From Torreya grandis (lineage: Eukaryota > Streptophyta > Pinopsida > Cupressales > Taxaceae), in assembly GCA_037957365.1 (NCBI GenBank), contig JARHVA010002127.1, forward strand, positions 124,001 to 188,000: a stretch of 64,000 nucleotides of DNA, given 5' to 3'. Below the pieces are notes generated by a model. The model did not search any database. It saw nothing but the letters and a program-made list of their open reading frames with translations, and had not been told where the DNA came from. Shown here piece by piece: positions 50,002 to 62,444 of the stretch. A program made the translations under genes and the position numbers. The stretch's first letter is position 1. The number at the start of each line of letters is the position of its first letter.

Positions 50002-50013
50002 GCTTTGATACTA
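50002..50013 (-). other. Element F primer-binding site
   Basis: GCTTTGATACTA directly before the LTR start at 50014. It has two mismatches to the reverse complement of the initiator tRNA-Met site. Confidence 0.65.
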
Positions 50014-51654
50014 TGTCATATATCCCACCAAGATTGAAGATTGAATAACAAATGCATTGTATCTCTAATATCTCTAACACAATAATAAGGGTGAATAAAA
50101 AAGATGTTGTGAGAGAGAAATCAAGAGAGAAAACCATGAAAATCCTCCATGAATTCAACATTACAAAAGGAGTACAAATATGAGAGATGACAAGTAACCA
50201 CCCCTATAATAGTGGTAAATATCCTAGAATAGGCATGTAACTCCCATACCCAAAATAGTCAATCAAGGAGTAACTCCTACTAATTAGCTAAAAATAATAG
50301 TCAACTTACTCCATATGACAAATGACACCTAAGCAAGATAAACCACATATAAAGGAATAACCTAAATAAAACTAATAAATAGAAAATAATGTCCTACACC
50401 AATAAATCCTACTTTAATTCCTTCTTGAATCCACTAAATAACACTTGTAATGAGATTAGGTAATGGCTAAGATCCTCCTTCTCTAATATCTTCCTCAAGT
50501 TCCTCCTCTTCTTTCTCTTTCTCTTCTCCACTCTAATTTTTCCAAATTCCAAAATGAGAAATAGTTTTCTCAATGAAGGCTTTCATTCCTTATATAGGCT
50601 CAACTTCCTTATCTAGAATCCAATGGGAAGTTGACATATGTCCCTTCCCATCCTTTAGCTCATGGTCAAAATTTATTCCCTCTGCATAACTCTATTTACA
50701 AGCCCATGTGGGTGAGAAATCAAGTCCATACCTATTAAATGAACCCATCATGCCATGGCATAATTGTCACATAAGTTACCTCAAAATTTATCTGAGGCTC
50801 CTATAAATACTCTCCAAAATTTGTATTAGTCCAAGGACATAAATTTCAACACAAAATATTTAAGAGCTACTTTATGTCACTGTAAAAGTTGGATCTTCTA
50901 ATCCATCCGAGTTTTGAGTCAAAGGGGTTTAATGAAGTGGATTACAAAACACTTAAAGAATGAAATAAAACATAAAGAAAAATCTTAAGGTTAATAATGA
51001 AAGGTTTGAATACTATCCAAGGGGGAATAGTGTTAAACAGGTTTAGGATGTTTACACTTATGACTAGGTCCACAAAAAACTATAAAGAGTGGTTTGGATC
51101 ATGATAGGGTCAAATAAATATGTCACCACTCTACCCATGATGTGTTCATGCTCGATGTAATCCTAGTTCCCTCATTAGCCTCTTTTATTAGCTGCACAAC
51201 ATTATGCACATAAAATTATCTACCCTAAACAGTCAACGCTATATAATATAAACAATACAAATGATCTCAATCCACATAACATGCACACAACATATCCAAG
51301 GAATCACATATCAATGGTAGTAAACTAATACCAATCATCTAAACACATGTATAATCAAGTATATGTTTAATAACAATAGATCTAGTAATATGGAATCAAT
51401 ACTCATCCATATGAAAAACCAAAATAGTGTAAGTAAAAAGACATCATAATGAATATAGTCATCATATAATCTAAACATATAATTGTTCTTATGTAATCAA
51501 AACAATATCATCCCATACTATATATAATATATATCTTAGACATAAGGGGCCAAAAACACCTCCTGTCTCAATAATATTCTAAGCATGTCTTAACAAGATG
51601 TGTGTACAACATAAACTATTTAAATGTAAGTACTATGGAAATAGGGGTTTCACA

Positions 51655-54063
51655 TGAGTTATATGGGAAGGAAGAACAAAAGGAACCATATGAGTCCTCT
51701 TACATAAATAAGTAACAAGTGGCAACTCAAAATGATCCATGCAACAATAAACATTGTATAGTTATTCATTATTAAACTCTCGATTGATATGAAATTTTAT
51801 CTTGTCCATTAAATTATGCACCCATGGACTTACATACAAGCAAAATATTTTACATATTAAAGGAAAACATGTAAATAATACCAATAAAATTCTAACCAAT
51901 GAATAATAGATATATTCTATTATTATGAACATGATTAGTAGGAAAATCAAAAATATGAAATATGAATTCCTAGTATAAATGTTAAAATGGATAGAAAGAA
52001 ACCCTGAGGGAAACTAGGGTTTTTAAATATTCAATAATAAGTAGGTTCACCAATATACTTTATGAAAAATTGAGATTGAGTAATAAATATAGTCTAATTT
52101 AGATAAATAGTTGTGTAAAATTAGAATGTATAAGATGTGAAATAAATCACACTTGACTATTTTGGAACTTACTATTTATGGAAATATGTTAAAAGGGGAA
52201 AATACCAAATATGCATAACTTAGCTATCACTTAGATTTAGATGATTAAAATAGTAAGTGTGTAACTAACTATGATATTTTTTGATGGTATTATGAATCAA
52301 GAATATGGCTCTACATCCACTTGGGACAAGGTCAATTTATTTAGACAGGGTTTACCTGTGCTACTATTTATAGGGTGTGTCAGTGTTTTTTAGGGGTTTT
52401 TCCCTTTATGTGAATTCTAACTAGTACACCTATTTTTATAGGTCTTATGAGCCTATATGTAATTTTTTGATTTGTTTCAAGAGCCACTATGTAAATTCTT
52501 CATCCCTTGGAACCCTAGCTCAATAGATATGAAGACAAAAGCTATATATGGATAAAAATGGGTTAGTGGTTGAAGTTGTAGTTACAATCAACATTCCCTA
52601 TGTTGATCATTTCCTACATACCAATACTTTGAAGAGGGGTCAAACTCCATATAATTCTCCCATGCTATAATGGTATATGTGGAATACTATTGTGATTCTA
52701 TATGTTGGTGTAATATTGGTGTAATTATGTGCTTCAACAATGGCTTGTGACTTTCGAGATGTATTTGGACTTAGATTAGGTCTGCTTTGGATGTGTAAAT
52801 TTAAAATTAGGATGAATAGGTGCTTTCTTCTCAATGTGTAGTTAGATATTATGCCATTTTTCAATCATAGAAGCCTCTTTCCATATAGTGAATAAATGTA
52901 TGTAACATATGATTTTATAATGGTATTTGGGGAAATTCCTCAAATGGAACTTGTGAAACATATGGGATAACCCATTGGGTAAATTTTAATTTGATGATTT
53001 AGTTATTATTTGGTGGGAGGATGAAATAAATAGATTCAAACAATACCGAAAAGTGGGATAGTCCTGAAGGAATGGCCATGTTTGAGTAGAGACAACTAAA
53101 CTATAATTTTGAATGAATCAAGAGATGATCTTAGGTTGTTTGAAATTATGAAAAGGAATATTAAGTGGTATATTTTCTCAAAAGTAAGGGCATCTGCATA
53201 TAAGTAGAGGAATAATGGTTTTGAGTCATGGATTTGAGCATGAGCTAAGTTTGTACGAAATGATGGTCACAAGTGTATTGTTTAATAATTAAATGTTAAT
53301 TTTAGTGACTAAAAACACAAGTTAATTTAATATTGATATGTTTTTATATTTTCATATTTTAATGCATGTAAATTGAAAATGATTTGAATGCTGAAATATA
53401 TGGGAAACTAAATTTGTTTTTATAGTTTTATTTTATATGAAAATGAAAATGAAATCTAAATTAAATGTTGTTAAATTTTATATTTTGAATGTATGCAAAC
53501 CAAATATGAAATGAGCTAAAAACACAGGGTTGAATGAAAATTTAAATTATGGTTGTAAAAATGCTCAAAATTATTGAAAACCTCTTATGTAATTTGAGTG
53601 GTAGAAACTCATATCAAAGTTTCAAGACTATAACTCCAAAGTACAACTGGAAATATAAGTAAACTATAGAATTTAATGTGTAGGTAAAGAATAAAGGTAA
53701 TAAATTGGAAATAAATGGCATGCAAATGATGGGTTATCATAAGTAAGTATTTTTTTGATGTAAAAATAATAAAAACTAGATATCTCTATTTATGGGTAGT
53801 CAAAATAAAGAAAAATTTTCATAATAGAGAATGCATGAAATAACATTCAGGAAGATGTAAGATTTGCATACAAGATTTACATAGATAATTTATTCTGAAG
53901 AAATGAATTATCTCTTCAATGTTGGTTTTAAATAAGTGCAAGTTATAAAATAAGCATAGAGGATATATAAGTTTGAATAAATGTAAACACAAAAATACTC
54001 TTGGAGATAAATGGATCAACTATTGGAAGCTTATGCAGGATGAAGAAGTAGGGGGAAAGATTA
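51655..54063. other. Unassigned AT-rich sequence right of element X
   Basis: No ORF above 75 codons with any recognisable content and no repeat shared with the rest of the window. X's target duplication should start here (TGAGT), but its partner left of X is outside or destroyed. Confidence 0.5.
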
Positions 54064-54324
54064 TGTGAGAGATATCCAAAACACTGTTTAATTCTCCCTT
54101 CACATTTTTCATTTTTTTTTCTTCACCCTACATCCTATTACTATTAGATACATCCTTGGATCACATTAAGCAATTTCATGGAGGTAGTAGTCATAAGATC
54201 AACAAACTACAACATACTTTCAATTTGTCATCTACACTTGAAAATTTATAGGTTTTTTTATTTTAATTTTGATGTTATTTTTTCATAGATTATAATTTTT
54301 TTTTTAAATTGTAGATGAATCATA

Positions 54325-54519
54325 TGCACACACACATATACATATATATACATGTTTGTGTTTGTGTGTGTACATGTGTGTGTGTGTGTGTGTGTGCACG
54401 CGCGCACGCGCGTGTGTGTGTGTGTATATGTATATACATGTGTACACACACACACACACACACACACATGTATATCTATGTATATGTGTGTGTGTGTGCA
54501 CGCACATGCACATGCATGC
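54325..54519. repeat. Compound CA/TG/CG/TA microsatellite
   Basis: Alternating purine-pyrimidine tract made of CA, TA, TG and CG blocks, including GCACGCGCGCACGCGCG (about 54396-54412). ORFs reading it as His/Thr or Cys/Val repeats in several frames are artefacts. Confidence 0.95.
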
Positions 54520-54656
54520 TTATGATTCATTAATAACTTTTCAAAATATAAATATAATATAAGAAAAAAGAACAAGAAAAAATATGTGTGTGGGCTTATG
54601 ATTCATTAACAACTTTTTTAAATATAAATATAATCAAAGAAAAAAAAACAAGAAAA
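54518..54656. repeat. 76-bp tandem duplication inside the foldback element
   Basis: GCTTATGATTCATTAA-AACTTTT ... ATATAAATATAAT ... AAGAAAA occurs at about 54518-54580 and 54594-54656. It extends the right arm and makes the two arms unequal. Confidence 0.75.
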
Positions 54657-54866
54657 CAAAATTAAAGAAACCTACAACTTTTCAAGTGTAGATGACAAGT
54701 TGAAAGTGTGTTATACATTTTTTATCCTCTGAATACAACCTCCATGAAATTGATTAATGTGATCCAAGGATGTATTTACTAGTAAAAAGGATGTAGGGTG
54801 AAGAAAAAAAATTAAAAATGTGAAGGGAAAATTAAATAGTGTTTTGGCTAGCTCTCACAAGTGAGA

Positions 54867-57309
54867 AAGTTAAAGTTGTTCATTCATGATTTTTTCACTC
54901 CAAATGTAATTAGGGTGAAAGAAAAAGTGAAATAGGTTTGTGGATGGTTTTTCAATAAAACTTATAGAGTATAAACTATAACTTCTTGATATTTTTCCCA
55001 GTTTTATAATGAAATCTAAATATTCAATGTTTTAATCTCAACTTTATCTTAAACAAGCTTATTTTAAATAATGAGTTATTTGTGATAATAAGGATTTAAC
55101 TAATATTTATTATGGGTTCACTAGAATTGATTGAGAGCTAATTGGGAGCTAACTAGGCTAAAAAATTATAGTAGAGAATAAGCATAAATTTTGTAAAACA
55201 TGTGTTTTAAAGGTTTTGTGTGTTATCCTAATAATGTTGACAAAACTACCAATTTAAATAAAGCAATGATTACATAACTATTGGGGAGGTTGAAAAAACT
55301 ATTAGGTAGTTACACAAACTACTGTGATGATTTTTCATTACACTTTCAAATTTTGAGGTTTTGAAGGTTTAAAGTTTTATTTTTAAAATCTGACACTTAA
55401 GGAAGGTCTAGAAAGTAGTAAAAATAAATAAATGAGCAAGAAAATGGATTATGTTATTATTTTATGGAGGTGCTTACATAATCATTAGATTTTTTTGAAA
55501 TGTTAAGGTAGATACTAAAATTGAATATTTATAGCATCTTTATCTTGTATATTTGAAAAATATCAATCATCACTCTACCCTTCAGTTCTAGTCCTCCATG
55601 TTGTTGAAAGGCTCATATTCTCCATCTCAGTGCTCCTAAATGATTATCTCTTAGTTTTATCCATATAATTATGATGGCCAAGGTCTCCTAAATCTCACTA
55701 AAAACTTAAAATGTCATAAACATCATTCACTATCAATTTTAGATCCATAACTATTTTCTAGCCTTCTAGACACTACCAGCCACAGATGGACACTACCATT
55801 GATGTTAGTGTCTAGATACTTATCTAGTGTTCAGTACTTAAATTTAATCCAAATTAAAAATTTATTGAAACCCATGGGTTGACCTACTTGTCTTATTATA
55901 CCTACTGTGACATGTTTTCAAAAGTTGTGAACATATAAATACAAGTATAATCCCTCTCATTCCTCATCTAGCAAATACCAAGAAAACAATTACTAATGCT
56001 GAATCAATCAATTATACAATCACTCTACCTTACCCTATTCATATATATTTTCATATCAACCATATGAGTAATCATATTATAGGTCTGAAGCATTCAAAAA
56101 GCATCCCATGAGTGATATTTGCCAAGTTACAAGCTAGATCACTTCATGCATCTTTATATAGTATACTGCACCCTTTTGTGCACACTTTCCCACACATAAG
56201 GCATAAATACATAAGTTTGAGACCTTCCTTAGAATATTTTTTATGTAGGTAGTACCCACTAATATAAGGTTCTTTGGGACAACTCAACACCATGAGCCCA
56301 CTAACCCATTTTTTAGCAAAATCATTCCAAGAGTGAAGAGGGGTGAAGAGATAGGGTTTGATCAATCAATACAGAGAACCAACATGTATCCTAAATATAA
56401 ATACATCAATGAAAATATGATAAAAATATATATAACTACAAATTTGGTTGCATCTTGATCCAATCATTATTATGTACTAGACACTTACATCACAGTCAGA
56501 CACTAGCACTGACAATAGTGTTTAGATCTTATGGTAGTGTCTACAGCCATAGAATTACAATTTCTAAAGTCTGATGACTGATCTAGAATAGATCTTGTAT
56601 GTTTTATGCCTATTTCTAATCCAGATCTACTTACACATTATAATCCATATAAGTATCATTATTTCTTATTTATTTAAATATATTTCAATCACTATACTTT
56701 ACTATTTTTAGCAATCCCAGTTGTATAAATCCATAATATTAACTATATGATTTTTATATTAATTATCCTACTATATATTAGTTTATCACCCTTGTGTTAG
56801 AACTACTTATATATTTCTTAACCCTATACCCCCCACATATATAAATTTAGGGTTAAACATTTAGTGAACTTGATCCTTGGTCTCCAAAGCCTAGATATCA
56901 TGACCTAAGGTTTCTTGATTTACTATTTTATTTAATGTTGATTTCTAATTTCAAAATATTAAAAACCTTTAAAATAGATTTTTTTGTCATCCAATAATGC
57001 TTAGTAAGGATTCATTTTTTTGTTAATTCATTTTATAATACATTTGTATTCATTACCTAATATTTTTCATGCATGGTTAGTTCAATAAAAACCATAAGGG
57101 GTTCAAGACCTGGTCACTTTAAAATCAATAAATCATTGCATACCACTTCTTGTTATAATGTTTACAATGAGATCCTTCATATCACTACTAATTTCCAAGG
57201 AGGGTGCTGTATGAAATAACCATTTTCTTCATCTTACACTCAAAACCAATCTAATGAGGTCATTATAAACACTTCATTTTTATATTTACTACATCATTCA
57301 TCTCATTAC
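54867..57309. other. Unassigned sequence
   Basis: No convincing coding region. A word GACACTA / TAGTGTC recurs at about 55770-55830 and 56490-56545 (GTGTCTAGATACT, GACACTAGCACTGACAATAGTG, TAGTGTCTA), which may mark remnants of one repeat. The minus ORF at 56144-56365 shows no known domain. Confidence 0.4.
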
Positions 57310-58340
57310 AAAGATGTCCTTTTAGATGCATTACGTATGACCATATTACCAAGCAATGCGGAGCCACCATATGTGGCCTCTGTGACAAACTCCAGTAGAT
57401 GGACTAAAAATGATATATCTTTTGAAAAAGAGGAGTTATCACCTCAACATTTTATAAATTATTGTTTACCACTATACATACAAGTGTGTGTTTGTAATAA
57501 AATGGTTAAGAGAGTACTTATGGGAAATAGTTTTGGACTCAACATTTTCAACATACATTTCCTTTCCTTACTTGGCATTAGGGATAAATACCTATAATCC
57601 TCAAGTATGAGCATCAAGGGATTTGAAAATATTTCATGAAAATTACTATGCCAAATAACACTACACATTACTATGGGACCCCATACATTACCTACTTTAT
57701 ACCAAGTGATGCCAAATGATTTGAATTATAATATAATTTTAGGATGACCTTGGATACATGAAATGTATGTTGTCCCATTTACCTTACATGCATGCCTAAA
57801 ATTCAACCATCGAGGATTTTTTAATACATATCTAATGGATACCACTCCATTCAAACATTGTACAAGGGTCCAACAAATGAATATTCCTACACCACAATCT
57901 TACACTTTAGATTTCAACTATCGACATTTAATTAAGCATAGATATAAAGGACAAGGATTAGGAAAAATTTAACAAGGTGTCTCCCAACCTATTTCTCCTA
58001 ATCATAACACAAATTGAAATGCCTTAGATTTTTTAGAAAAATCTACAAAACACAAACAAGATACTCATAGTAAACCATGTTTTGTATGATCCAAAATAAA
58101 ATGTATGCATATACGTGCTTTTGCATCTAGTATACACTTGGTAAACTCTCATTTTATTGATGAAAATGTTTTTTCATAAATTCAAACATTAGATGAGTTC
58201 TCAAATGATGAGTCACCACTAGATTACTTGGGGGCATATGAGTATCTCCCTTCCTTATATAATAATAATAGGTTTCCTCCAGTTATTCCTACTCATGCTT
58301 AATTTGGTGAGAGTGATGATACCAATATTTAAATTTATTA
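57310..58340 (+). pseudogene. Ty3/Gypsy aspartic protease and G-patch-like fragment
   Basis: The plus-strand frame reads FTKDD-like WTKNDISF, then NKMVKRVLMGNSFGLNIFNI, where an active protease would have a D-[ST]-G-type triad; the Asp position is Gly here. It continues ISIKGFEN-like text, TLPTLYQVMPNDLNYNIILG, then PWIHEMYVVPFTLHACLKF. This is the known order of Gypsy (Tat-type) proteases, with an ILG/GRPW core. A later GQGLGK(I)(stop)QGVSQPI (about 57940-57990) resembles the G-patch motif found downstream of protease in some Gypsy polyproteins. Several stops break it. RT is not visible downstream before homology to another element begins near 58.7 kb. Confidence 0.7.
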
Positions 58341-58499
58341 TGTACCTTGTCCATACAAATAAGGTATAATCCATCTTGATGGGAAGGATATCTGGGGAGT
58401 CCTCTACAAGTCCCAATCACTTTCCAAGTCATAATAGCTCATCTGGATGCATTTCTTTCTCTATTTTTTCCATCGAGTCATTAGTAAGGGTTTTGGAGG

Positions 58500-61400
58500 G
58501 TTATGAGTGGTTTTGAAACTTAAGGATTGTTCATAAAAGTTTTACATTTAATCATAAAAAAAATTACATGAGAACCTTGTTTATGACCCTCTTCAACATA
58601 TCCTAACTCCTCAAGTTCCCATGCTATATGTCTATATTGATGTGAGATTCTTAAGATGGCTTCTCGAGCCCTTCCCTGCATTCTTTGCAAGCCTAAGGTG
58701 AAAAGGGTCATATTTGTCCAAACTATGATGAGTCTCTATAAATTAAATACTATAACACACCTTATATTTCCCCATTAAAGTCCTTCAATTAATTCAAGGC
58801 TCATCTAACCCTAGAAGTGGTATTAGCCCTGTAATTGAGCTTTAGGCCTAGTTAAGGCCTAGTAGGCCTAACTGTATATTTATGGGTTTGGGCCACCATG
58901 TTTGGCCTATATAACCTATGAAACCTTATTAATATTAATTCATGTTGAAAACTCCTTACACCTTTTTACAAGGTTATAATATTCTCTAACTCACCTTCTC
59001 ATCATTTGCTTACTAAACTTGTAGGGTGTGTCTATCTGGGAGTACCCTCTGTCTAAGATAGAATAGAGGGAACTTCCCATTTTATCTCAATAAAAAAAAG
59101 GATATGAGAGGATTTTTTAAGTGATGGGGATCCTTTTTACAAAATTTTATCATTGGATCACACTTTTAGCATCTTCAAACATCATAAAACTCAAGGCAGA
59201 TTTCTGTAGCACTCATTGTGTGCAGGGGTGGTGAATTGACTGCAAGTTGTATGTTAGGACCCTCCATGATCTATTTCCTTGATATGGGAATATCATGAGA
59301 TTTTATACAACTACTATTAGGATCCTTTCAAACATTTTCATCATTAAAAATTTACCAAATCCTTTAATGTATACCTTCCTTTTGGATAGGCCTAGTTGGC
59401 AAGTTAAATGACTGTGTTGTTTGCTCAAAGAATGGCATACTTGTAGGTGTATATTGTATTATTAGGAATTTTTCATTACCATAATACATTATTTAATTCC
59501 TTTAGGCTAATATTATATTTAATTTTTTATATTCCACATATTAAGTGAGACCAACACACCAACTATTATGTCCAACTTAAATTGTCAACCTACAATCAGA
59601 CTATAGGTGACCCTTCTGAGGGCAAAGAATACAGTTGTAGGTGATGATGTAGGTCAAGACCTATAATTTCACCCCTATTAATTTTATTTATAAAAATTGT
59701 GTCCTTATTACCTCAACAGGGTCACTTACCATGGAGATATGCTCTTATCATGCCACCTTGGACTATGAGGTCATTTGAAGTTCATCATGCAGTAGAGAAC
59801 ACTAAAAACTTGCAGTGAAAGAATGTCTAAAATGAAGGCCTAATATACATCACTTATTTAGAATAAACATTAACTCTCTTTATTCAATTTCTCACTCCTA
59901 TTTATGGAATATAAGATAGGATCATTTAAATCCATCTAGACTGTATGCCACCCCATTATATGATAGCACAAAGAATGGACAAGGCCCTATTTTGGATGAA
60001 TTAGGGTAACAAGTCCCTAAACTTACTTTCTCTAATTATGAATATAATTTAAGTCTACTTGACACTCTATGGCTCTAATATTGGTTTCTATGAAACCTTC
60101 AACACTTCAAGACTTTAAGGAAGGCTCAAAAAAGTTTCAACATTTGCATTCTAACTACTCAGTACTCTATATGAGCCACCTGTAGATGCATATGTAGGAC
60201 ACAAGGCAATGAAGGTGAGATATTGATAATATGCATAGTGGATGGCCATATAATAAATATTATGCCTCCCTAAAAGTCTTCAAATTTATCCTTTCCATAT
60301 TAAAGTACTTCAAACCAATTTTAATGTCTTCATTCCAACATGATTAATCTCTTATGGGGCACTTGTAGGTGTACATCAGCATTATATGGGACTATGAAAG
60401 GATGATACAAGACCATGTGCATGATGAATTGGTATTTTAACCAATATCAAACCATTGGTATGATTTAAACTTGATTACCAACACTTCAAGGAACCTCTCA
60501 CCACTTCACCATGATTATGTAAGGAGACTAATGACTGCCTATAAGTGGATGTTATAGAGAAGTTGACTGTGTACTGTACATGACTATGTTCTTGATCACT
60601 TTATGATCTTGAGACCATATCTTCATAAGAAGGTACTAATCACCATGAAGTTAAAGATCAAATCTCAAACTTTCAACTTGCATTTTCATTTATATTAATG
60701 TCAAACTAAGATACAATCTCTTGCAACTGATGAAATTATTTGCAGACTCCACAGTGTCTCTCAACTAGTAATTTGAGATGTTTGTGCTCTTCTATTTCAT
60801 CCCACACATGAAAAACATGTCAAAAATCATATTAATAGTAATTTGAGATGTTTATATGTATTAGTTTAAATAAGGAGGAAACCTATAGGGTGTGAGGATA
60901 AACATGGAAAACGAGGCAGTCAACTTCTAAATAATGAATCATAAAGCATAACCATCTAATAATTTAAATCCTACCATTAAATGTAATTATACTAATTTTA
61001 TTAACATCCCTCAAAGTCATTTGACCCAATTCTTTTCCTACTGTCTATACCATGAGAAAACTTGTTGACCAATTTTATATGCCAAGAAGAGTGATGGAGA
61101 AATGAAATGGTTTTAAGTTATTTTTGAGACTTCCAAAGTAGATAAAACATATAATTAAACTCATGGAATTTTAAGAGTCATTTCAAAACCTTCACATGTG
61201 CCAAAACACTTCCATAGGTTGTACAACTACCAAAACTTTCTCTTTTCTAACTATTTTCTTGATCTGACTTAAGAACCTACACATTTTCAGTTAGATACTA
61301 CCACCTTTGATAGGATTCTGACATATAAGATGTTGAAAGGCATCTCAACACACTTTTATACCAAGGGAAACCATACAAATTTCATTAATGGCTCAAATAT

Positions 61401-62444
61401 GACCTTATATGACATGAAATGACTTAGGATTAAATTTGACTATGACCAAGGTTAATAACATATCAAATGACATCAAATAGGACCACGACACACCCTATAA
61501 TATCTTATAAGACCCTTGTATCATTTCTTTTACTATAAGAGTTTGACTTATTTTGACTTGTGGTCAAAATAGTCAATATTCTTGGTGAATTTGTAGGGAT
61601 GGTATGCTTGCTATGCCAAGACCAGTAGCCTTCTCCTATACATTGGGATATGGAATCACCTATGCATAAATATAACATTGAATTTGCCTTTGAACCCACA
61701 CCAAACAATAAAAAGAGACACATAAAAAAAGACACACCAAAGGAAACACACATGTTATAAAGAACATTTATGTAACACACACACAAATAAAACAAATACA
61801 CACACCTAACCTAGTATTTATAAGACCTCACTCTTGAGGTGAAAAACAACTTACCATGCTTCAACTAGGGTCAAAGATGGTTCCTCTTACATTTTTTATA
61901 CTCCATGAAAGTAACCTATCATGTGAGGCATGTTCATCATCAAACACTTGGATATGTAGATGGTGAAAGGACTTACCATCCTTATGTCTTCTCATGTCTG
62001 CAAGTGTGATGCTTTGGGCTTTCATGAATGTTCTTTCTTACCTTCCAAGGACCTTGTTTGGACCTACATCCTTCTTGGCTCTTACCATGTTCAACTGGTA
62101 CTCTTCACACTATAAATTATAAGGCATTATAATTGCCTCAACCTTACCTTCCTCTAGGGCATGATGTACTTAATATATGGAGTCATCAAGTCTGCCTTCA
62201 CCATGTTCTAACACATCTGAATGTGAATCAACCTTAGATTAAGGTATTGGTTGTCCTTCAAGTACAAACATATCTATCTTGACTTCACTAATCCCCTTTA
62301 TGACTACAAACCTTTGAATAGTGGTTTGGAATATACCTTAATTCTTGATAAGATACTCAACTTGTACATTAGTCTCATTAACACACTCATCATATATATA
62401 GACTTCTTAGGAGGAGGAATAGTCTTGCCTAACTACTCAAACTC
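58500..62444 (-). mobile_element. Element Z body: decayed Gypsy-like 3-prime region
   Basis: Non-coding apart from short chance ORFs. 58840-59100 matches the inverted region 3070-3300 of element Y (AGGCCTA cluster, ACTTGTAGG, CCCTCT-CTAAGATAG). The CACCTGTAG / CACTTGTAGG / GCCTATAAG motif recurs near 60175, 60360 and 60535 at 175-185 bp intervals. Orientation is inferred from the gag-protease on the minus strand to the right. Pol domains expected downstream of the protease were not found, so they are deleted or too decayed to read. Confidence 0.45.

Larger units (their letters stand above)
46076..50404 (-). mobile_element. Element F: short-LTR retrotransposon with unrecognised internal ORFs
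   Basis: LTRs 46076-46450 (375 bp) and 50014-50404 (391 bp) both start TGT-ATA-ATCCCACCAAGAT and share AATGCATTGTATCT, CCATGAATTCAACATTA and TCAAGGAGTAACTCCTAC. A primer site borders the right LTR and a purine tract borders the left, so it reads on the minus strand. The TSD is weak (AAGCA against AATCC). The uninterrupted sequence TGGAATCCTAC at about 6478-6488 in X's left LTR supports the insertion point. Internal region 3.56 kb. Confidence 0.75.
41879..51654 (-). repeat. Element X right (5-prime) LTR, interrupted by element F
   Basis: Runs from TGTCATACCC to GGGTTTCACA; removing element F and its TSD leaves about 5.4 kb, an exceptionally long LTR. From 45180 on it aligns with the left LTR pieces (5276-7444 and 19685-19973). 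It also carries the empty site of LINE A (51350-51368). The first 3.3 kb (41879-45179) has no partner in the window. It is non-coding; the ORFs inside (for example 41825-42079 minus, 43398-43583, 45490-45735) show no recognised domain, and the last has no conserved ORF at the matching place. Confidence 0.75.
54064..54866. mobile_element. Foldback (MITE-like) element with microsatellite loop
   Basis: Left arm 54064 to about 54330 and right arm about 54590-54866 are reverse complements. Blocks: GAGAG ... CCAAAACACT, CCCTTCACATTTTT, TTCACCCTACATCC, ATACATCCTTGGATCACATTAA, CAATTTCATGGAGG, TCATCTACACTTGAAAA. By eye identity is about 85-90% over the outer 200 bases and lower inside. No coding capacity. 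It could be a foldback DNA transposon or MITE, or an inverted duplication. No TSD was confirmed. Confidence 0.7.

Noticed and set aside
54258..54575. Several His/Thr- and Cys/Val-rich ORFs on both strands
   Set aside because: All read the compound CA/TG microsatellite; several frames are open at once, as expected for simple repeats.
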